Shown here: piece by piece, positions 36,758 through 46,151 of the stretch
Position numbering within the stretch: position 1 is the first letter of the stretch
Layout of the letters: the number at the start of each line of letters is the position of its first letter
NCBI GenBank assembly: GCA_020630435.1
Contig: JAHDBJ010000004.1
Coordinates: 62,001 to 126,000, forward strand
DNA: 64,000 bases
Origin: Saprospiraceae bacterium
GTDB taxonomy: Bacteria > Bacteroidota > Bacteroidia > Chitinophagales > Saprospiraceae
Direction: 5' to 3'
Position numbers and translations under genes: made by a program
The notes under the pieces: generated by a model
What the model was told of the DNA's origin: nothing
Databases searched by the model: none
The model's input: the letters and a program-made list of their open reading frames with translations, nothing else

Positions 36758-37810
36758 ATGACTTGGTGGAAAATCTTAGGGGTTTGCTTGATGCTTTATG
36801 GTCTAATAGTTGGAATGCTTGTTCCCCTAAAAACAGGCATCATCCAAATTTCACCTATTACGGCAAAATCAGGTGAATCGATATCCTTTAACATAAAAGG
36901 ATATAATTCTTCCTATCATAAACAATCCGAAAATATAAGAATATGGTTCAAATTAGATAGTCTATACACTATAAAGGCTAATACAATTGAGGTTCAATCT
37001 CCTACTAATTTAAAAGCAAATTTCGTTTTCCCAAGTCAGCTTCCTACTACTCAAGCTCAACAAGAATTAACATTAGTATTAGAACATCCAACTGATGGGA
37101 CTTCGGTATTACCCTCTGCTGCATTTATTACTGCTCCTGCTGAAAATGACAGTTTAAAAAGCATACAGGCATGGACAAAAACGCCCATGGAAAACTTAAT
37201 ACAAAGCGAAAAATTCACATTTCCATATAGAGGTATTCTTGGAGAAACCATCAGAAATACCTTTTATCATGTACCCCTTTGGTTCGCTATGATGTTAATC
37301 TTATTATTATCAATGCTTCAAAGTATTTTTTATCTAAAAAATAATACAGTTATACATGATGAAAAGGCAAATGCCTATGCACAAATAGGCTTATTATATG
37401 GTATTCTAGGGCTTGTAACGGGTGCTATATGGGCAAAATACACTTGGGGAGCATACTGGAGCTTTGATCCAAAACAGAATATGTCTGCTATTGCTATGCT
37501 TATTTATTTAGCCTATTTTGTACTAAGAGGTTCTTTTGAAGATGATGAAAAAAAAGCAAGAATATCTGCTATCTATAATATTTTTGCTTTTGTAATGCTT
37601 ATTCCTTTATTGTTTATTATTCCTAGAATGGTTGAGAGTTTACATCCTGGTAATGGTGGAAATCCTGGTCTAGGGGCAGATGACTTAGATAGTACGATGC
37701 GCATGATATTTTATCCTACGATTATAGGTTTTATGCTTTTTGGATTATGGCTTTCTCAATTAGTTTATCGAAAATTAGCCATAGAACGGCAGCTTTTAGA
37801 GGAAGAATGA
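36758..37810 (+). CDS. ccmC: CcmC/CcsA-type cytochrome c biogenesis protein with large extracytoplasmic insertion
   Basis: 350 aa; CcmC in Bacteroidota is usually about 220-240 aa. TM1 (KILGVCLMLYGLIVGMLVP, 4-22) is followed by about 130 residues of beta-rich, Ig-like sequence (ITAKSGESISFNIKGYN..., LKANFVFPSQLP, ELTLVLEHP) and then the normal core: GETIRNTFYHVPLWFAMM, a helix pair, and WAKYTWGAYWSFDPKQN, the haem-binding WWD-like motif, with His residues in FYHVP and ESLHPG. It should present haem for cytochrome c maturation with CcmB (28332). The insertion faces the periplasm between TM1 and TM2. Ends in a terminator hairpin. Confidence 0.82.
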   Translation: MTWWKILGVCLMLYGLIVGMLVPLKTGIIQISPITAKSGESISFNIKGYNSSYHKQSENIRIWFKLDSLYTIKANTIEVQSPTNLKANFVFPSQLPTTQAQQELTLVLEHPTDGTSVLPSAAFITAPAENDSLKSIQAWTKTPMENLIQSEKFTFPYRGILGETIRNTFYHVPLWFAMMLILLLSMLQSIFYLKNNTVIHDEKANAYAQIGLLYGILGLVTGAIWAKYTWGAYWSFDPKQNMSAIAMLIYLAYFVLRGSFEDDEKKARISAIYNIFAFVMLIPLLFIIPRMVESLHPGNGGNPGLGADDLDSTMRMIFYPTIIGFMLFGLWLSQLVYRKLAIERQLLEEE

Positions 37811-37840
37811 GGAATTCTACTAAAATCCTTCCTCATTCTT
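37803..37840. terminator. Hairpin terminator at the end of the ccmC-like gene
   Basis: 12-bp perfect inverted repeat (37803-37814 and 37829-37840) that includes the TGA stop at 37808-37810; loop of 14 bases. Only a weak T run follows, so efficiency is uncertain; it could also act on the convergent T9SS gene ending at 37854. Confidence 0.55.
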
Positions 37841-37853
37841 AATTTATAAATCG

Positions 37854-39176
37854 TTATTGATGTATAATTGCCTTCGTTACACTTTCTTCATCCATAGTAA
37901 TTCGTACAAAATACATTCCTGAAGGTAAATCGTTCATATTATACCTCAGTAAATTTTCCCCTTCATACTTTGCAGTATAATCCGTAATGGTCTTTAGTTT
38001 TCTACCAGAAACTCCCCATAATTCAATACGGACAGAGGCATTAGTTTTTTCTGTATACGCTATGTTGATTATATCCGATACAGGATTAGGATAAATCATA
38101 ATATTACTATCAAAACTTTCATCTAAGTTATCTTTATTGTTCTCTACAGATTCTTCTAGTTCATTTTTCTGCTGCTCACCTTGCCTGAAAAATCCACCTC
38201 CGCCATTACAGGGCGTCCAACTTACACTTACAGACTTAGAAAGACTTGCATTACCACAAGAACTTGTAACCATACAATTTACAGTACCTGAACCACTTGT
38301 TACACCTGGTGCCCAAACTGTTGCACTTGAACCCGAAGAAGATGTACCTGCCAACGATAACACCCCTGTAACTGACCATGAATAAGTATATCCTGGAGTA
38401 TTTGTAACCGAATAGGTTGAAAATCCATCCAACCCAGGGCATATGGTAGTTGGACCATGCATATATAACTGCGAAGGACTACTATTTACTAATAAACTAG
38501 GCATTCCTATTGTTTCTTGACATTCAAACGGTGTCACAAAGTTAGCACTAACATATCCTCCAGAAGAACCATTTGTATTTACGGAAACACTAGTAGACGT
38601 TGTGGAAATGGTATTTGTCCCATTTGAAGTTGTCCAACCAGAAGGAAAAGACCAGTTCATTGTTTGAAACACTCCTGTATGATTAACACTATAAGTCAAA
38701 CTTTGATTCATTCCACAGGAAATTGATGAAGGGCCTGTAATTGGTACACCAGATTGATTAGAATTAATATATACGGTTCGCCATGCTGTAAACCATCTCC
38801 CAAACCCTTTATCCCAACTAAAACTAACACAGACGTCAGATATTCTACAATTAAATACAACAGATACAAAATCTCCTGTAAGACTTCCTCCAACAACGGT
38901 AATAAGTGGACTATTCTGATTAAACGGGGATATAATTGCGCTCCCATCGGGACCAAAAAACGTCCAATCTCTTGTACCTCCAGAAGGAACAGAATTAGAT
39001 AAAGAAAAAGTAACTACTTGACCAACTTTAGGCCAATAAGTAGACGCATAAATATGTCTTTTACTAGTAAACGGGCCAGCAATATCATCATCTTGAGAAC
39101 AAGAAAAATCCCTAGCATCTACTGTAAAAGGAATTATAAATAATAGGGCTAATAAAGAAATTAATAAATTTTTCAT
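37854..39176 (-). CDS. Secreted PKD-like protein with T9SS sorting domain
   Basis: 440 aa with signal peptide (MKNLLISLLALLFIIPFTVDA). Middle region: three PKD/Ig-like beta domains rich in Ser, Thr and Gly; the third has TTICPGLDGFSTYSVTNTPG and YSWSVTG, typical of the PKD-like domain that precedes Bacteroidota sorting signals. A charged Glu/Asn linker (about 330-350) leads to the T9SS type A domain (IMIYPNPVSDIINIAY..., LPSGMYFVRI, ending VTKAIIHQ). Cell-surface protein of unknown binding target. Confidence 0.85.
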   Translation of the reverse strand: MKNLLISLLALLFIIPFTVDARDFSCSQDDDIAGPFTSKRHIYASTYWPKVGQVVTFSLSNSVPSGGTRDWTFFGPDGSAIISPFNQNSPLITVVGGSLTGDFVSVVFNCRISDVCVSFSWDKGFGRWFTAWRTVYINSNQSGVPITGPSSISCGMNQSLTYSVNHTGVFQTMNWSFPSGWTTSNGTNTISTTSTSVSVNTNGSSGGYVSANFVTPFECQETIGMPSLLVNSSPSQLYMHGPTTICPGLDGFSTYSVTNTPGYTYSWSVTGVLSLAGTSSSGSSATVWAPGVTSGSGTVNCMVTSSCGNASLSKSVSVSWTPCNGGGGFFRQGEQQKNELEESVENNKDNLDESFDSNIMIYPNPVSDIINIAYTEKTNASVRIELWGVSGRKLKTITDYTAKYEGENLLRYNMNDLPSGMYFVRITMDEESVTKAIIHQ

Positions 39177-39367
39177 AGGTTCATGCTTTTATTAAGTTAT
39201 TTAAAAATATGTTTAATAAATATATTACGAATAAATATAGTACTCTGGTTGGGTTTTAGAAAAAAAAAAAAATTAACTCCCTGCTTACTTTCAAATAAAA
39301 CTCATCGTTTTTCATCTTATAAAAAATAAGATTTATCTAGTTTTTTACTTAGAAAAGAACAAAAGTG

Positions 39368-39375
39368 TACCTTTG
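39368..39375 (+). promoter_or_regulatory. Promoter -7 box of yidC
   Basis: TACCTTTG matches TAnnTTTG, 53 bp before the yidC ATG. The -33 region has only a T run (39341-39346). A short dyad (ATCTTAT at 39314-39320, ATAAGAT at 39326-39332) lies just upstream. Confidence 0.5.
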
Positions 39376-39428
39376 CGGTTCTAAAGTAGATGACGCTGTC
39401 ATCGCGATTGTGAACAACACTAAATTAA

Positions 39429-41309
39429 ATGGACAAGAATACAATCATTGGCTTTTTATTATTGGGCATTCTCTTTTTTACTTATGTTTATATAAATGCC
39501 CCTACTCAAGAAGAATTGAAAGAACAAGAAAGAGTAAGAGATTCAATTGAAATGGCTCAGAAGGTTCAGGATAATCTGGAAATTAAACCGACCAATACTA
39601 TTCCTACTGATACTCCTCCTACAAATGATTCTTTATTGAATATCCAAGTACAGGGCAAATTTGGCGATTTTGCAAATGCAGGAAGGGGAACAGAAATTAC
39701 ACAAGTATTAGAAAACGATTTTATAAAAATCACCTTTACCAATAAAGGTGGACATATAAAAGAGGTTGAACTGAAACGATATAAGAAGGCTTATGTTGAT
39801 GAAGATAAGCAAGAACTTTACACCACTCTGAAACTGCTAGAAGATGATAAAAATAAATTTAGCTATTCTCTACCTCTAGCTTCAGGACAAGCCATCAATA
39901 CCTCGGATTTATATTTTACACCTAGTTATGTAAGTAATAATAGCATCACTTTTAGTGTAAGTGCTGGTAATGGTAAAGTTTTTCAACAGATATATACACT
40001 AAATGGTGATTATACTCTCGACTATACCATCAAAACAGAAGGCTTGGAAAGCGTTTTATCTAGTGGTACTAATGCCATAAAGCTCAACTGGGAAAATTAT
40101 CTAGATAAACTTGAAATCAATGATTATTACGAACGATCTTTCTCTACGGTTTACTTCAAAGAGGCTGATGATGATCCGAGTTATTGTAGTTGTAGAGGTG
40201 ATGATGAACAAGAACTAGAAGATCCTATTCATTGGATTTCTCACTCTAACCAATTTTTTAATTCTACATTAATTGCTAAAGATAAGAGTTTTGCCTCTGC
40301 TATAGCAGAAACCAAAGCCTTGGGAGATGATAATGAAGATTTAAAGAAAGTCAGCTCTGAATTGGTACTTCCACTCTCTGGTAGCGGTGAATTTGCTATG
40401 CAAATGTATATAGGTCCAAATGAATTTGATCGACTAAGAAGTTTTGGTATCGGCTTTGAGGATATTATTCCCTATGGTTGGAGTTTCTTTGGAACAATTA
40501 ATCGTTGGGTTATTCGACCTATTTTCAATTTCTTTTCTAGTTTTATAGGGACAAAAGGTCTAGTAATTTTATTAATAACATTTTTAGTAAAATTAGTACT
40601 TTATCCTTTATCCTATAAGATGTACTATTCCCAAGCTAAAATGGCAGCCTTGAAACCTCAAATCGAAAAACTCAAGGAAAAAACAAAAGGAGATTCCCAA
40701 CAACAACAAATGGAAACGATGAAGCTTTATCGTGAGACAGGGGTAAGTCCTTTAGGAGGGTGTATGCCTATGTTTATTCAAATGCCAATATGGATTGCAC
40801 TATATCGTTATTTCCCAGCTTCTATTGAGTTCCGTCAGGAAAGCTTCCTCTGGGCAACCGATTTATCTAATTATGATGCCTTCTTTAATTTACCATTTGA
40901 ATTGCCATTTTTTGGAAGTCATTTGAGTCTATTTACGATACTTTGGGCTATATCGCTTTTGGTTTATACTTATTATAATTCCAAACATATGGACTATTCG
41001 GCACAACCTGCAATGAAGTATGTCCAGTATTTTATGCCTCTAATGTTCTTATTTATATTTAATTCTATGGCGTCAGGATTAACTTGTTATATGTTTTTCA
41101 GTAATCTCTTAAATATTTTCCAAACAGTAGGAACGAAGAAATTTATGTTTGATGATGAAAAAATCAAAGCAGAACTAGAAGCCAATAAAAAGAAACCCAA
41201 GAAGAAAGGTGGTTTCCAAGAACGCTTGCAAAAAGCCCTAGAAGAACAACAAAAAATTGCACAACAACAGAAGGATTCCGCTAGCAAAAATAAGAAAAAG
41301 AAACGCTAA
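39429..41309 (+). CDS. yidC: Membrane protein insertase YidC
   Basis: 626 aa. N-terminal TM anchor (IIGFLLLGILFFTYVYI), large periplasmic P1 domain (about 70-345), then the conserved 60-kDa inner-membrane-protein core: GTKGLVILLITFLVKLVLYPLSYKMY, the cytoplasmic coiled hairpin (MAALKPQIEKLKEK), GVSPLGGCMPMFIQMPIWIALYRYF, and the final two helices (YVQYFMPLMFLFIFNSMASGLTCYM). The C-terminus is a long Lys-rich tail that could help bind ribosomes. The Arg of the hydrophilic groove is near KLVLYPL/REL and not resolved by eye. Own promoter at 39368. Confidence 0.97.
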   Translation: MDKNTIIGFLLLGILFFTYVYINAPTQEELKEQERVRDSIEMAQKVQDNLEIKPTNTIPTDTPPTNDSLLNIQVQGKFGDFANAGRGTEITQVLENDFIKITFTNKGGHIKEVELKRYKKAYVDEDKQELYTTLKLLEDDKNKFSYSLPLASGQAINTSDLYFTPSYVSNNSITFSVSAGNGKVFQQIYTLNGDYTLDYTIKTEGLESVLSSGTNAIKLNWENYLDKLEINDYYERSFSTVYFKEADDDPSYCSCRGDDEQELEDPIHWISHSNQFFNSTLIAKDKSFASAIAETKALGDDNEDLKKVSSELVLPLSGSGEFAMQMYIGPNEFDRLRSFGIGFEDIIPYGWSFFGTINRWVIRPIFNFFSSFIGTKGLVILLITFLVKLVLYPLSYKMYYSQAKMAALKPQIEKLKEKTKGDSQQQQMETMKLYRETGVSPLGGCMPMFIQMPIWIALYRYFPASIEFRQESFLWATDLSNYDAFFNLPFELPFFGSHLSLFTILWAISLLVYTYYNSKHMDYSAQPAMKYVQYFMPLMFLFIFNSMASGLTCYMFFSNLLNIFQTVGTKKFMFDDEKIKAELEANKKKPKKKGGFQERLQKALEEQQKIAQQQKDSASKNKKKKR

Positions 41310-41310
41310 T

Positions 41311-42291
41311 TTATTCTCTTTTTAAAGGCGGTAAAAAAATCTCATCATATACTATCCAAAATAGTGGCTTACGATATTTTGGACTGCCTTTGGTATTTTT
41401 TACTGTGGGAGCAATTGCTAACACTTTAGAATAAAAGGAATTCGTTTCTATATTGAAATAAATATTCTGAACAATTAGAAATGTTGAAATATGCTCAGGT
41501 TTCCAATTAGCTCTCTTTACATACGTTTCTGTCCCATTATCTATAATGTCAGGTTCGAAAGTAACAATTGTATCTATAGGAGCTTCTAGTAATTCTAACA
41601 TTGTACTTTTTGTTAATATTTTATCTTTTTGAATACTGACTATCTTATTTTTTTGAAGGTGTTTTTTTGAAAATATTTTCTTTTTTAAGTCCGTATTTTT
41701 TAAGTCTGAAAACGAGGAAATACTAGCTGCCCAAACAATTGAAGGATCATTTAAAGGTAATCTTGTCTTCTTTTCATTTATAAAACAGAATAAGGGTTCT
41801 TTTTCTTTAGACGATTGGAAAACACTGATGTCCAAAATACTATTTTGTAGCTGTTGACTTTGAGCATCAATTGACCAGTTTTGAGTAAATTGATACATCG
41901 ACTCCACAGTAGGATATTTGGGCTGCTGATGGGTTCTTTTTTTTACTATTTTTTTATACGTATTTGTATCGTAGACGATGATGGTATCAAAAGAAACATC
42001 ATAAAATAGTTTAGAAACCATCTTAGCAGAGATAGTTGATTTGAAGTTCTTATTTTTATAAATATCAATCTCTTCCAATTCAATATTTTTTCTAATCGTT
42101 TTTCCTAGAAGATAGTCTATATTTTTAAATTGACTTGGATTAAGAATTTTTAAAATTATGCTTTCTGTAGCTCCTACACCGTTCTCTGATTCAAGATGAT
42201 AGTTCCAAGAAGTCATTTCAGACTGCGCTAATACAACCCTTTTAAAGAAGAAAATTATCAAAAGGAACATAAACATTTTTGAACTATTCAT
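41311..42291 (-). CDS. GldN/PorN-like protein (type IX secretion related)
   Basis: 326 aa with a signal peptide ending in VLAQ. The C-terminal 70 residues (WKPEHISTFLIVQNIYFNIE, FYSKVLAIAPTV, PLFWIVYDEIF) follow the conserved end of GldN, the periplasmic ring partner of GldK in the T9SS. Residues 30-230 contain two repeats of an 'I..KILNPSQF' / 'TMLELLEAP.DTIVTF' type that also occur in GldN (ILD..NP...YDVT motif). None of gldK, gldL or gldM is adjacent, so this is a stand-alone paralogue or divergent relative. Four T9SS cargo proteins are in this window. It ends one base from the yidC stop. Confidence 0.65.
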   Translation of the reverse strand: MNSSKMFMFLLIIFFFKRVVLAQSEMTSWNYHLESENGVGATESIILKILNPSQFKNIDYLLGKTIRKNIELEEIDIYKNKNFKSTISAKMVSKLFYDVSFDTIIVYDTNTYKKIVKKRTHQQPKYPTVESMYQFTQNWSIDAQSQQLQNSILDISVFQSSKEKEPLFCFINEKKTRLPLNDPSIVWAASISSFSDLKNTDLKKKIFSKKHLQKNKIVSIQKDKILTKSTMLELLEAPIDTIVTFEPDIIDNGTETYVKRANWKPEHISTFLIVQNIYFNIETNSFYSKVLAIAPTVKNTKGSPKYRKPLFWIVYDEIFLPPLKRE

Positions 42292-42315
42292 AGCTATTGA
42301 TTTAAATTGAAAAAC

Positions 42316-42801
42316 TTATAGTACAACATCATTTTTTAATATTTGAGGATTGTGTACATCATGCGTTGATAGAAATATAATTTTAAATTTATCCGCACTA
42401 ACAAGAATTTTATCACAACTCTCATTAGTGAGTCAATATTAGTTTATCAATTGATTTAACTTCTACTCCAAGCTGTTTTAGTTGTTTGTCAATTTCCTCT
42501 TCTCTAGATATTCCAAACTTCATTTGTTTTTCAAAATAATACCTAGACACAAAATCAAGTTCCCTGAAATATCCTTTTCGGTTAACATCCGAAGAAAGCC
42601 CTGTGTCGATTAGAAATGTTCCTTCAGGATGCTCTATTAGCCATACCCAAACAGACACCAATCTCCATATTTTTTATCTTTAAAGGACATTAATGTACTA
42701 AATACTCCAGGATGTTTTGAATTCAAAGCACTTTGCTTTATGGCAAGTTTGCCAATCCTTAAACCACTTATTTTAATATTATCTTTTCCATTAGTAGTCA
42801 A
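42316..42801 (-). pseudogene. Broken metallo-beta-lactamase-fold lactonase-like gene
   Basis: Three remnants read as one gene. From a TTG at 42801 the frame gives LTTNGKDNIKISGLRIGKLA... up to KKYGDW near 42663, then goes out of frame; one base further the next frame reads SVWVWLIEHPEGTFLIDTGL through KLILTH and stops at 42425. Restoring a single A would read ...GDWMSVWVWLIEHP. After the stop another in-frame piece (SCDKILVSADKFKIIFLSTHD) runs to 42316 and looks like the C-terminal end of the same family. The catalytic core starting at LTHxHxDH is missing. So there is one frameshift plus an internal deletion. Related genes encode N-acyl-homoserine lactonase-like hydrolases. It overlaps the next gene's stop by about 11 bp. 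Confidence 0.75.
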
Positions 42802-43561
42802 TATGTTGATAAAATTGTTCCAATATAGCTAATAGATCTGGTTTTAAGCGTTGTTTTGTGGCTTCAATAATTTCTTTAGGAATATATTTATAATAGGCTT
42901 CCGCAATTGCTCCCGCCATACAAGCAATTGTATCGCTATCACCTCCTATTGAGATTCCTAATCTAATAGCCGATTCTATATCATTAGATTCCAAAAATGC
43001 AATAATGGCTTCTGGCACAGAGCCTTGACAGCTTACATCAAATTTGTAACTGGGGCGAATAGCCTCTATTGTCCGCTGCAAATTATATTCAAACGTCTTC
43101 TGAATATATTGTTTGATTTGTGTTTTAGAATGATTATTTCTCGCTAGAAATATTGCTGCTGCAATAGCTTGCGCTCCTTTCACCCCTTCAGGATGATTAT
43201 GAGATACCTCTGCGGTTTGTTTGGCTATCTCAAGCACTTTATTTATATCCTGATACAAGTAACCTACAGAACTTACTCTCATCGCAGAGCCATTCCCCCA
43301 ACTGTTATATGGAGTAGGATTATCATTAATCAGCCAATGTCGAAAAGTACTACCATAGCCTGCGCTAAAATGCTTCCTTCCATAATACTGCATTCGTTCT
43401 ACAAGGCCTTTATTGTTCATCAAAGCATCAGCTATAGCTATAGTCATTACCGTATCATCTGTAAAGGTACAATGAGCATTAAACAGCTCAAATTCAATGC
43501 TCTTTTTGTTGTTTCGTTCAAATCGTGAACCAATAATATCTCCTACAATTGCTCCTATCAT
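42791..43561 (-). CDS. ADP-ribosylglycohydrolase family protein
   Basis: 256 aa, soluble. DraG-type motifs: IGAIVGDIIGSRFE at the start, CTFTDDTVMT (metal Asp pair, about 31-40), NSWGNGSAMRVS, AEVSHNHPEGVKGA, and GISIGGDSDTIACMAGAIAEA (metal Asp pair near 218-228). These bind two Mg2+ or Mn2+ ions and remove ADP-ribose from proteins or small molecules. All motif residues are intact. No ADP-ribosyltransferase partner lies nearby. Its 3' end touches the broken lactonase-like gene. Confidence 0.92.
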   Translation of the reverse strand: MIGAIVGDIIGSRFERNNKKSIEFELFNAHCTFTDDTVMTIAIADALMNNKGLVERMQYYGRKHFSAGYGSTFRHWLINDNPTPYNSWGNGSAMRVSSVGYLYQDINKVLEIAKQTAEVSHNHPEGVKGAQAIAAAIFLARNNHSKTQIKQYIQKTFEYNLQRTIEAIRPSYKFDVSCQGSVPEAIIAFLESNDIESAIRLGISIGGDSDTIACMAGAIAEAYYKYIPKEIIEATKQRLKPDLLAILEQFYQHIDY

Positions 43562-43700
43562 AATTAGTTAGTTTATTTTTAAAACGAAGTATTTTGCCTT
43601 AGATAACGAAATGATCTTATTTTTAGTTCATCATATAGAGGACATATTTAAAATATCTTCTTAGCTTTACTTTTTAATAGTATACTACTATAAAATACCA

Positions 43701-44450
43701 ATGCGATATTTTCTAGAACTTTCATATAATGGTACTCGTTTTCATGGTTGGCAAAAACAACCCAATAGTATTTCGGTACAAGAAATAGTAGAAACAGAAC
43801 TTTCTAAAATACTCCAAGCTCCAATATTCACTACTGGCTGTGGCAGAACGGATACAGGAGTTCATGCAAAACAGTATTTTCTACATTTTAATTATACTAC
43901 TGATTTTCCAAAAAACTTTATCTCTAGAATCAATAAGATGCTTGGTAAGGACATCGCTATTTATCGAATCATTCCTGTCGAAGAGGAAGCGCATGCTAGA
44001 TTTGATGCAATAAGTAGAAGCTATGAATATCATATAACTTTAAAAAAGAATCCTTTTCAAACAGAAACAGCCTATCAGCCTTATGCACAAGCCAATTATC
44101 CTCTGGAAGACTTACAATCTGCAGCACAATTATTACTAGGCTATAATGAATTTAGACCCTTTTGTAAAACAGGAGGAGATAGTAAAACGTATAAATGTAA
44201 ACTGAAGCGAGCTGAATGGATACTAAGTCCAGAAAAAGATCGTTTAGTCTTCCATATCTCTGCGGATCGTTTTTTAAGAGGCATGGTACGACTAATTGTC
44301 GGAATGTGTATCAATGTTTCGACTGGTATTTTTTCAGTTGAAGAGGTCAAAAAAGCCTTAGAACATCAACAATTTTTAAAAAAGTCTTGGAGTGTTCCTC
44401 CTCAAGGATTATTTTTGACGGATATAAAATATCCATATATTGAAGACTAA
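43701..44450 (+). CDS. truA: tRNA pseudouridine synthase A
   Basis: 249 aa. Catalytic Asp51 in GCGRTDTGVHA; the N-terminal LELSYNGTRFHGWQKQPN, central FDAISRSYEYHI and the C-terminal FLRGMVRLIVGMCINV are diagnostic. It makes pseudouridine at positions 38-40 of tRNA anticodon arms. The downstream sigma factor begins 4 bp after its stop, so truA leads that operon or shares read-through. Confidence 0.96.
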   Translation: MRYFLELSYNGTRFHGWQKQPNSISVQEIVETELSKILQAPIFTTGCGRTDTGVHAKQYFLHFNYTTDFPKNFISRINKMLGKDIAIYRIIPVEEEAHARFDAISRSYEYHITLKKNPFQTETAYQPYAQANYPLEDLQSAAQLLLGYNEFRPFCKTGGDSKTYKCKLKRAEWILSPEKDRLVFHISADRFLRGMVRLIVGMCINVSTGIFSVEEVKKALEHQQFLKKSWSVPPQGLFLTDIKYPYIED

Positions 44451-44454
44451 CAAA

Positions 44455-45036
44455 ATGGTAAATCCTAGCAAACAACAAGAACAAGATTGGCTTCGTGGTC
44501 TCTCCATGGGAGATAAAAGGAGTTTGCAACATATCTTCAATAGCTACTATGGCTATTTATTAAATGTTGGATATAAACTTATAAAAGATCAAGAACAAGT
44601 GAAAGATATAGCTCAAGAGGTCTTTTTTGAATTATGGAAAAAACGAGAACATTTAACGATTACATCTTCACTAAAATCCTATTTACACCGTTCTATGGTC
44701 AATCGAAGTTTAAATTATATAAAAAAACAAAAACGTTTTAGCTTTGGAGATGATACTATTCCTGTAGATATTGATGTTGCTCCAAATCCTCAGCAACTCG
44801 TCGAAACAAGCGACTTAGAAACCGCAATAAGAGAGGCGATCGATAATCTTCCTGAACGCTGTCGTTTAATCTTTAGCATGAGTCGATTTGAAAATTTATC
44901 TCATAAAGAAATTGCAAAACGATTAAATATTTCTACTAAAACAATTGAAAATCAGATGACTAAAGCTTTAAAAGCTATCCGATTAGTTGTTTCAAAGATG
45001 GGTTATCTCTTATTATTATTAGGATTATTGCCATAA
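44455..45036 (+). CDS. RNA polymerase ECF sigma factor (FecI-like)
   Basis: 193 aa from the ATG at 44455; the longer frame starts at a TTG inside truA. Region 2: LQHIFNSYYGYLLNVGYKLIKDQEQVKDIAQEVFFELWK; region 4: LPERCRLIFSMSRFENLSHKEIAKRLNIS followed by TIENQMTKALKAI. It belongs to the Bacteroidota ECF group that works with FecR anti-sigma factors and TonB receptors. The FecR gene is 56 bp downstream and the receptor after that. A hydrophobic Leu-rich tail (YLLLLLGLL) closes the protein. Confidence 0.93.
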   Translation: MVNPSKQQEQDWLRGLSMGDKRSLQHIFNSYYGYLLNVGYKLIKDQEQVKDIAQEVFFELWKKREHLTITSSLKSYLHRSMVNRSLNYIKKQKRFSFGDDTIPVDIDVAPNPQQLVETSDLETAIREAIDNLPERCRLIFSMSRFENLSHKEIAKRLNISTKTIENQMTKALKAIRLVVSKMGYLLLLLGLLP

Positions 45037-45092
45037 AAAATAGGGGAAAAAGTATTCTATATTGTCCTAATAGTAATTAATAATGAAAATCT

Positions 45093-46112
45093 ATGGATGA
45101 AAATTTTTACATATCACTTATTTATAAGCAACTTAAAGGTGAACTCTCTATAGAAGAGCTTGCACTATTAAATGCGTGGCTAAAAGATTCTAATGATAAC
45201 CAATTGCTAAAAACCCAAATTGAAAAGACTTGGGATTTAAGTGCTGATTATTCTCCTCAATTGGAGGTCTATGACCTCCAAAAGGAATTTAAAAAACTCG
45301 AACATAAGATTGAACAATCTTCTACATCTGCTATAAAGTCGATTAACTCTAAGCCTCAAAAAAATAATATATATCGTTTATGGCGTTGGGCTGCTGCGAT
45401 ACTAGTTATTGGTATAGTAGGTTTTCTTTATACACAATTACAATCTCCAGAATTAGAATGGCAAACTGCAGAGAATACTAGTAAAGCTCCTTTATTAATT
45501 GACTTAGAAGATGGTACTAAAGTTTGGTTGAATAAAGATTCTAAACTAGAATATCCTAAAGAATTTTTGGATAAAAATCGTTTAGTTAAAATGACTGGCG
45601 AAGCTTACTTTGAAGTTACCAAGAACCCTAATCAAGCATTCGTTATTCATACCCCATCAACCAGTACTACTGTCTTAGGAACAGCATTTAATTTAAGAGA
45701 TTTTTCTGAAGAGTTAGAAAGCACAATTTTGGTTACAGAAGGCAAAGTACGTTTTGAATCGTTGCAAAATAAAAAAGCTAAAACGCTTCTAGTTAAAGGA
45801 AATAAAGCTATTTTTATAAAAGAAAAAAAGGAAATTACTAAAATAGAAGAAACAACAAATCCAAATGAGCAATCTTGGAAAACACAAATATTGACGTTTG
45901 AGGATACAAAATTACAGAAGGTTATTCATGATATAAATCGACATTTTAGTACACAAATACAATTAAGCCCGTCGATGGCTGAATGTCGTTTTAATGCTCG
46001 ATTTATAAAGCCAGAATTAGAAAATATTCTACAACATATAGCTGTTGCTGTAGGAGCAAGAGTAGAAAAAAAAGATGGAAAGTTAATTTTATCTGGTGCA
46101 GATTGCCATTAA
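45093..46112 (+). CDS. FecR family anti-sigma factor
   Basis: 339 aa. Cytoplasmic N-terminal part (1-90), one membrane helix (about 92-112, WRWAAAILVIGIVGFLY), then the periplasmic FecR domain (LEDGTKVWLNKDSKLEYPKEF, GEAYFEVTKNPNQAFVIHT, VLGTAFNLRDF) and a C-terminal DUF4974-type secretin-like fold (LTFEDTKLQKVIHDINRHF, ILQHIAVAVGARVEKKDG). It should hold the sigma factor and be relieved by the TonB receptor's N-terminal STN domain. Fits the FecI-FecR-FecA logic. Confidence 0.93.
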   Translation: MDENFYISLIYKQLKGELSIEELALLNAWLKDSNDNQLLKTQIEKTWDLSADYSPQLEVYDLQKEFKKLEHKIEQSSTSAIKSINSKPQKNNIYRLWRWAAAILVIGIVGFLYTQLQSPELEWQTAENTSKAPLLIDLEDGTKVWLNKDSKLEYPKEFLDKNRLVKMTGEAYFEVTKNPNQAFVIHTPSTSTTVLGTAFNLRDFSEELESTILVTEGKVRFESLQNKKAKTLLVKGNKAIFIKEKKEITKIEETTNPNEQSWKTQILTFEDTKLQKVIHDINRHFSTQIQLSPSMAECRFNARFIKPELENILQHIAVAVGARVEKKDGKLILSGADCH

Positions 46113-46151
46113 CTATAAATTGTACTAATTATTACTATACTTCGGTACTTT

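Noticed and set aside
39365-39550. Plus-strand frame starting next to the yidC promoter
   Set aside because: Overlaps the yidC start in another frame; no ATG-supported coding signal.
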